A DNA stretch of 64,000 nucleotides, taken from the NCBI GenBank assembly GCA_958295875.1, contig OY282379.1:3439046-3503045 (forward strand), given 5' to 3'. Positions 60,188-64,000 of the stretch are shown here, in pieces; positions within the stretch are counted from its first letter, which is position 1, and every line of letters starts with the position of its first letter. Below the pieces are notes generated by a model. It saw only the letters and a program-made list of their open reading frames with translations. It ran no database searches and was not told where the DNA came from. The translations under genes were made by a program, and so were the position numbers. The DNA comes from an uncultured Pseudomonadales bacterium (GTDB lineage Bacteria; Pseudomonadota; Gammaproteobacteria; Pseudomonadales; Azotimanducaceae).

Positions 60188-62703
60188 GGATCACCTCCTT
60201 GGCGGGCGGCCGGCTCCTTGCTCGGGGCCGAGGCCCGCTCCTTTGACGCAAGCGCATCCTTGCGCGCCAGCGCGCGCAGAGCGGCGATGGGGCGGCTGTC
60301 CGCCAGCGCCGCCAAGGCGGCAGCCATGCGGAAGCTCAGGGCGCCGCCGCTGTGCAGCACCAACGCCCGCAGCGGCATGTCGGCCTGCATCTGGGTGAAC
60401 ATCTTGCGCGTGGCGGCATCCACGCTGTCCAGCCCCAAACGCTTGGCGAACACCGCCGCGAACCGTGCCCGAACCGCCCTGCCAAGCCGCGTCGCCTCGA
60501 GCTCGCCGAGGGTTGAATTGATGTGGAAGGGCCGCGTCGGTTCGGCTGGTGGCAGCGGACGGCCGAGCCATGCCTCGAAACTCCCGGCGGCGAATTGGCC
60601 ATCGTGAATGGGATGCGCAACGCGTTCCTGGGCGGCGCCCGACGCGCCCGGCAAGGTCACCTCAACGGTGGCGCGGATGTCGCGGCTTGAGGCGCCAATG
60701 CGAATTTCGGCCACGCCACTGGCCGGTGCCCACGCGCCAGCATCCGCGTCAAACCAGCGGAGGGCGCTCGCTTCCAACCTGAAGGCCAAGCGCCGCTCCT
60801 CGCCGACGTCCAAGTGCGCCTTGGCGAAGGCGCAGAGTTCCTGCTCTGGGCAGTGCGTGGGCGCTGTGCGCTGGTGAACGTAGAGCTGCGCCGTCTCCGC
60901 GCCTGGCCGCGTGCCCACATTGCGCACCGTCACCGCCACCTCGAAGGCGCCGGTGTCGCCCTCCGCCGGCGTGGCCTGCAGGTCTGAGTACTCGAAGCGG
61001 GTGTACGAGAGGCCATGCCCGAACGGAAACGCCACCTGTGCGCCGATGGCGTCATAGTAGCGATAGCCCACATAGATGCCTTCGCGGTAAGCAACTTGCC
61101 GCCCGACGCCGGGAAACCACGGGTCGGCCGGCACGTCCGTCTGCCGCAGCGGAAACGTCTCGGCGAGCTTGCCGCTTGGATTGGCGTTGCCGAACAAGAG
61201 CGCGGCCACGGCGCCGCCGCCGGCCTGCCCGCCCAAGTACGCCTCCAAGATGGCGCGGGGCCGGCCGGCCCAAGGCATCTCCACCGGCGACCCATTGGCC
61301 AACACGACGGCAACGTTGGCATTGGCGGCGCACACCGCCTCAATCAAACGCTCGTGTTGCGCCGGCAACCGCATGTGCTCCCGGTCGAACCCCTCAGACT
61401 CGTAGGCGTCCGGCAAGCCAACGAAGAGCGCGACGGCATCAACGCCGGCGGCCAAGGCGGCGGCTTCCTCCGCCAGTGCCGGCGCCAAATCACTCTCTTC
61501 GGGGTCGTAGCCGGGGGCATAGGCGAGTTTGGCTGCCGGCGGCATCAGTTTGACGATGGCGTCAAACGCACATTCAACTTGGGTGGGGTGGACGCGGGAG
61601 CTGCCCGTGCCCTGGAAGCGCGGCGCGCGGGCGAAGGCGCCGATCACCGCGAGGCTGCCCTGGCCGGAGAACGGCAGCAGTTCCCCTGTGTTCTGCAGCA
61701 GCACGGCGCTTTCAGTGGCCGCCCGGCGCGCCAAGGCATGGTGCGCGTCCAAATCCGGCGCGGAGCCGGCGCCCGACGCGGCGGCCGTTGCGCGGAGCGT
61801 CAAGGCCACGACGCGCTCGGCAGTGCGATCGAGCAAGGGTTCCGGCAACTCGCCCGTCGTCACCGCGGCGGCCACGCGGCGATCATTGACGCCGCGGCTG
61901 CCCGGCATTTCGAGATCAAGCCCGGCGGCGACGCCGGCCACCCGATCGTTCGCCGCGCCCCAGTCCGTCATGGTGAGGCCATCGAAGCCCCACTCATCGC
62001 GCAGGATGCGCGTGAGGAGCCCTTCGTGTTCGCTGCAATAGATGCCGTTCACCTTGTTGTAGGCGCACATCACCGTCCACGGCGCCGCCTTGCGCACGGC
62101 GATCTCAAAGCCCCGCAGGTAGATTTCGCGCAGCGAGCGCTCATCCACCACCGCATCCACCACCATGCGCCGCGTCTCCTGATTGTTCACGGCAAAGTGC
62201 TTGAGGCAGGCGCCGACGCCTTGCGACTGCACCCCCTCCACCAGCGCCGCGGCCAGTTCGCCCGACAGCACGGGATCTTCGGAGAAGTACTCGAAATTGC
62301 GCCCGCACAAGGGGTGGCGCTTGATGTTGAGGCCGGGGCCCAGCAGCACATGAACGCCCTGCGCGCGGCACTCGGTGCCGATGGCGGCGCCCACTTCGCG
62401 CAACAGGTCCACGTCCCAAGCGCTGGCGAGGGCCGCGGCGGTGGGAAAGCAGGTGGCCGGTTCGGTGTTGCCGAACGCCGGCGCCCCCTTGCCAGTGGCC
62501 TTGCGCACGCCGTGGGGGCCATCGGTGAGCAGGATGGCAGGCACGCCAAGCCGCTCCACCCCAGAGGTGTGCCACAAGCCGCTGCCGGAACAGAGGGCGG
62601 CTTTTTCGTCCAAGGTCATGCGCGCCACGAGGGCCGCGGCCTGTGTGCCGAATTGGACCGACGTGCCCGGCGTCTCGCCCTCAGGCGCGAGGTCTTCCTT
62701 CAT
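60184..62703 (-). CDS. Glycoside hydrolase family 3 (beta-glucosidase-like)
   Basis: An 839-residue GH3 enzyme that hydrolyses beta-glycosides. Seen: LLGPGLNIKRHPLCGRNFEY, CLKHFAVNNQETRRM, and the nucleophile Asp near residue 247 in GLTMTDWGAANDR; then the C-terminal alpha/beta sandwich (GYDPEESDLAPALAEEAA, FVGLPDAYESEG) and a fibronectin-III-like end (DTGAFEVAVTVRNVGTRPG). GGAGGAACC precedes ATG 62703. No signal peptide is visible, so it probably acts in the cytoplasm on imported glycosides, or the protein it is coupled to is exported while it is not. An extra helical tail of about 130 residues follows the FnIII end. Confidence 0.92.
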   Translation of the reverse strand: MKEDLAPEGETPGTSVQFGTQAAALVARMTLDEKAALCSGSGLWHTSGVERLGVPAILLTDGPHGVRKATGKGAPAFGNTEPATCFPTAAALASAWDVDLLREVGAAIGTECRAQGVHVLLGPGLNIKRHPLCGRNFEYFSEDPVLSGELAAALVEGVQSQGVGACLKHFAVNNQETRRMVVDAVVDERSLREIYLRGFEIAVRKAAPWTVMCAYNKVNGIYCSEHEGLLTRILRDEWGFDGLTMTDWGAANDRVAGVAAGLDLEMPGSRGVNDRRVAAAVTTGELPEPLLDRTAERVVALTLRATAAASGAGSAPDLDAHHALARRAATESAVLLQNTGELLPFSGQGSLAVIGAFARAPRFQGTGSSRVHPTQVECAFDAIVKLMPPAAKLAYAPGYDPEESDLAPALAEEAAALAAGVDAVALFVGLPDAYESEGFDREHMRLPAQHERLIEAVCAANANVAVVLANGSPVEMPWAGRPRAILEAYLGGQAGGGAVAALLFGNANPSGKLAETFPLRQTDVPADPWFPGVGRQVAYREGIYVGYRYYDAIGAQVAFPFGHGLSYTRFEYSDLQATPAEGDTGAFEVAVTVRNVGTRPGAETAQLYVHQRTAPTHCPEQELCAFAKAHLDVGEERRLAFRLEASALRWFDADAGAWAPASGVAEIRIGASSRDIRATVEVTLPGASGAAQERVAHPIHDGQFAAGSFEAWLGRPLPPAEPTRPFHINSTLGELEATRLGRAVRARFAAVFAKRLGLDSVDAATRKMFTQMQADMPLRALVLHSGGALSFRMAAALAALADSRPIAALRALARKDALASKERASAPSKEPAARQGGDP

Positions 62704-62766
62704 GGTTCCTCCATGTCACGGCGCCAGCCGGCCGGCGCCATCCCGCGCCGGCGCTGCCACGTCGCG

Positions 62767-63675
62767 TTAGGGCGCATGGTCCGAGCGCGTCAGCCAAGCC
62801 ACCAACAAACGCACATGCATGTCATCAAGCCGCCCGTCGAAGGCCGGCATCTCGCCACCGCGGCCGACGGCGATGGTGTGCTCGATGGCTGCCAAGTCCG
62901 CACCGTACAGCGTCGCCGCGTCCACCAAGCTCGGCGCGCCCAGCAACGGGTTGCCGCTGCCGTCTGGCCCGTGGCAGGCGACACAGTACTGCATGTACTC
63001 CGCGTGGCCGGCGTGAGTGCTGTCGATGGGTTGGCCAGTGCCGTGCATGGCTGCCGTCAACGCCGTCAACCGCGCCACGCCAGCCTCGCCCAACACGGCT
63101 CGCCAACCCACCATCACAGCGCGACGGCCATCGCGGATGGAGCGCTCGATGTCCGCCGGCGCCCCGCCCCACTGCCAAGCGCCATCCACAAGGTTGGGGA
63201 ACAGCTGCGCCTGCCCTGCGCCATCTTCGCCGTGGCACACGGCGCACTCCCGGTCAAACACACGCTTTGCGGAAGCCATGAGACCGGCGTCTGCCCGCAA
63301 TGCCTCCAATGGCGCCACGGCGATGAGGTCGCGGATGCTGTCGAACTCGGCCTCGTAGGCCGCCATGCGGTCCTCCAGTTCGCCGCCCTGCGACCAGCGC
63401 AACGCGCCGGCGTAACTGCCGAGGCCCGGGTACAGGATGAGGTAGAGCACAGAAAAGGCGAGCGAAGCGAACATCGTCCAAAACCACCACATCGGCGCCG
63501 GATGCGAGCCTTCGCGCAGGTTGCCATCCCACACCGTTTCGTCGCCCTCGGGCTCTTGGGCGGCGGCGCCGAAATACACGCTGTAGATGAGCCACGCCAA
63601 GCCCGCCACGCTCACCGCGGTGACGATGAGAATCCAGCCGGCCCAGAAGTCCGACGGCAGGTCAGCGGCTGGCAT
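62767..63675 (-). CDS. ccoP: cbb3-type cytochrome c oxidase subunit III (CcoP)
   Basis: A 302-residue membrane-anchored dihaem cytochrome c that takes electrons to the cbb3 oxidase. It has two N-terminal transmembrane helices (FWAGWILIVTAVSVAGLAW; MWWFWTMFASLAFSVLYLIL) and two haem sites, CAVCH and CVACH, with methionine ligands in MVGWRAV- and MPAFDG-like segments. Start ATG 63675 overlaps ccoQ by 14 bases. It ends the minus-strand cco run. Confidence 0.95.
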   Translation of the reverse strand: MPAADLPSDFWAGWILIVTAVSVAGLAWLIYSVYFGAAAQEPEGDETVWDGNLREGSHPAPMWWFWTMFASLAFSVLYLILYPGLGSYAGALRWSQGGELEDRMAAYEAEFDSIRDLIAVAPLEALRADAGLMASAKRVFDRECAVCHGEDGAGQAQLFPNLVDGAWQWGGAPADIERSIRDGRRAVMVGWRAVLGEAGVARLTALTAAMHGTGQPIDSTHAGHAEYMQYCVACHGPDGSGNPLLGAPSLVDAATLYGADLAAIEHTIAVGRGGEMPAFDGRLDDMHVRLLVAWLTRSDHAP

Positions 63676-63823
63676 CGTCGTCTTGCGCCTCGCCTTCGTC
63701 CTCAAGCGGGATGCGCGCCGTCGCGGCGATGGCCTCGTCCGAGGAACGCCAAAACAGCCACACCGCCAACACCGTGATGAACAGCATGACGAGCATGTCG
63801 CCGGCGAACACGAACCAAGTCAT
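63662..63823 (-). CDS. ccoQ: cbb3-type cytochrome oxidase small subunit CcoQ
   Basis: A 53-residue single-helix protein, MTWFVFAGDMLVMLFITVLA followed by VWLFWRSSDEAIAATARI and an acidic tail. Size, single transmembrane helix and position between ccoO and ccoP identify CcoQ, which stabilises the oxidase. ATG 63823 overlaps the ccoO stop (ATGA), and its stop lies inside ccoP. Confidence 0.9.
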   Translation of the reverse strand: MTWFVFAGDMLVMLFITVLAVWLFWRSSDEAIAATARIPLEDEGEAQDDDASR

Positions 63824-64000
63824 CGCGGCGGCGCCCCCGCGCTCGCGCCCAACCCTTGCAGGTACGCGATGAGCGCATCCAATTCCGTGGCGCCGGCGAG
63901 AGCGGCCGGCGCGGCGTCGATTTCGGCATCCGTGTACGGGTGGCCGAGGAAGCGCAGCGCCCTCATGCGCTGCATGATGTCGCCGTCCGCGTCCGCGGCA
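63820..64000 (-). CDS. ccoO: cbb3-type cytochrome oxidase subunit II (CcoO), C-terminal part
   Basis: Partial gene entering from the right edge; 59 codons are visible. The text IMQRMRALRFLGHPYTDAEI and ATELDALIAYLQGLG is the family C-terminus of this monohaem cytochrome subunit. The stop overlaps the ccoQ start. The haem site and membrane anchor lie outside the window, as does ccoN, expected further right. Confidence 0.9.
   Translation of the reverse strand, partial: AADADGDIMQRMRALRFLGHPYTDAEIDAAPAALAGATELDALIAYLQGLGASAGAPPR

Noticed and set aside
61015..63777. 920-residue plus-strand frame
   Set aside because: Antisense to the GH3 glycosidase and ccoP.
1..64000. CRISPR array, rRNA operon, complete insertion sequence, or a gene cluster for a specialised metabolite
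   Set aside because: No regularly spaced repeats, rRNA text, intact transposase with inverted repeats, or biosynthetic megasynthase were seen.

Overview
The window is high-GC bacterial DNA from a pseudomonadote, most likely an uncultivated gammaproteobacterium. The grounds are the Fds-type NAD-dependent formate dehydrogenase, a cbb3 oxidase cluster, RimO, a Coq4-type ubiquinone protein, and heavy use of ATGA/GTGA/TTGA stop-start overlaps. Species cannot be fixed from the sequence alone. The metabolism suggested is aerobic heterotrophy on organic acids, lipids or steroid-like compounds: acyl-CoA ligase, acyl-CoA dehydrogenase, crotonase, thiolase-like/DUF35 pair, Baeyer-Villiger monooxygenase, epoxide hydrolase, four LLM-type flavin oxidoreductases and a Liv-type ABC importer.

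Layout. 1-6.2 kb is an accessory region next to the 3' end of rimO. It holds an ATPase plus small partner (685-2641) that looks like a two-gene defence-type module, a decayed second copy of the rimO-3'-end/AAA-ATPase block (2705-3602), an AT-richer PD-(D/E)XK nuclease gene (3822-4808) and the intact AAA ATPase (4846-5985). 6.2-15 kb carries rimO, a DUF35/thiolase-like pair, a DUF1761 membrane protein, an NYN ribonuclease fused to a cold-shock domain, a hydroxyacid dehydrogenase and a Baeyer-Villiger monooxygenase, then DUF2726 and an IS3-type remnant. 15.4-26 kb is the formate block: LLM oxidoreductase, Ldh2-type dehydrogenase, fdsG-fdsB-fdsA-fdhD-mobA, facing a carbonic anhydrase/Coq4 pair and a glutathione S-transferase.

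26-29.6 kb is a second accessory patch. It has an orphan RelB-like antitoxin, a protein with TPR-like helices, and a gene split by a roughly 1.1-kb insertion that carries three truncated or small foreign genes, one of them the N-terminal half of a DNA methyltransferase. At 29.8-30.4 kb lies a secreted thioredoxin-fold protein whose active site reads TGA-Pro-Tyr-Cys, a very probable selenoprotein with a candidate bacterial SECIS hairpin.

31-42 kb has two tandem DsbA-like isomerases, an LLM enzyme, and a minus-strand operon of crotonase, livH, livM, livG, livF, acyl-CoA ligase, SIS isomerase and livJ. 41.7-58 kb has an aldo/keto reductase, DUF3604 lipoprotein, epoxide hydrolase, PPOX protein, MFS transporter, DUF5916 outer-membrane-type protein, phosphotransferase, serine hydrolase, acyl-CoA dehydrogenase, LLM enzyme, a membrane-anchored unknown and aroA. 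The right end has tRNA-Arg(UCG), a secreted PKD/PDZ/S41 protease, a GH3 glycosidase and ccoOQP entering from the right edge. No rRNA or CRISPR array is present.
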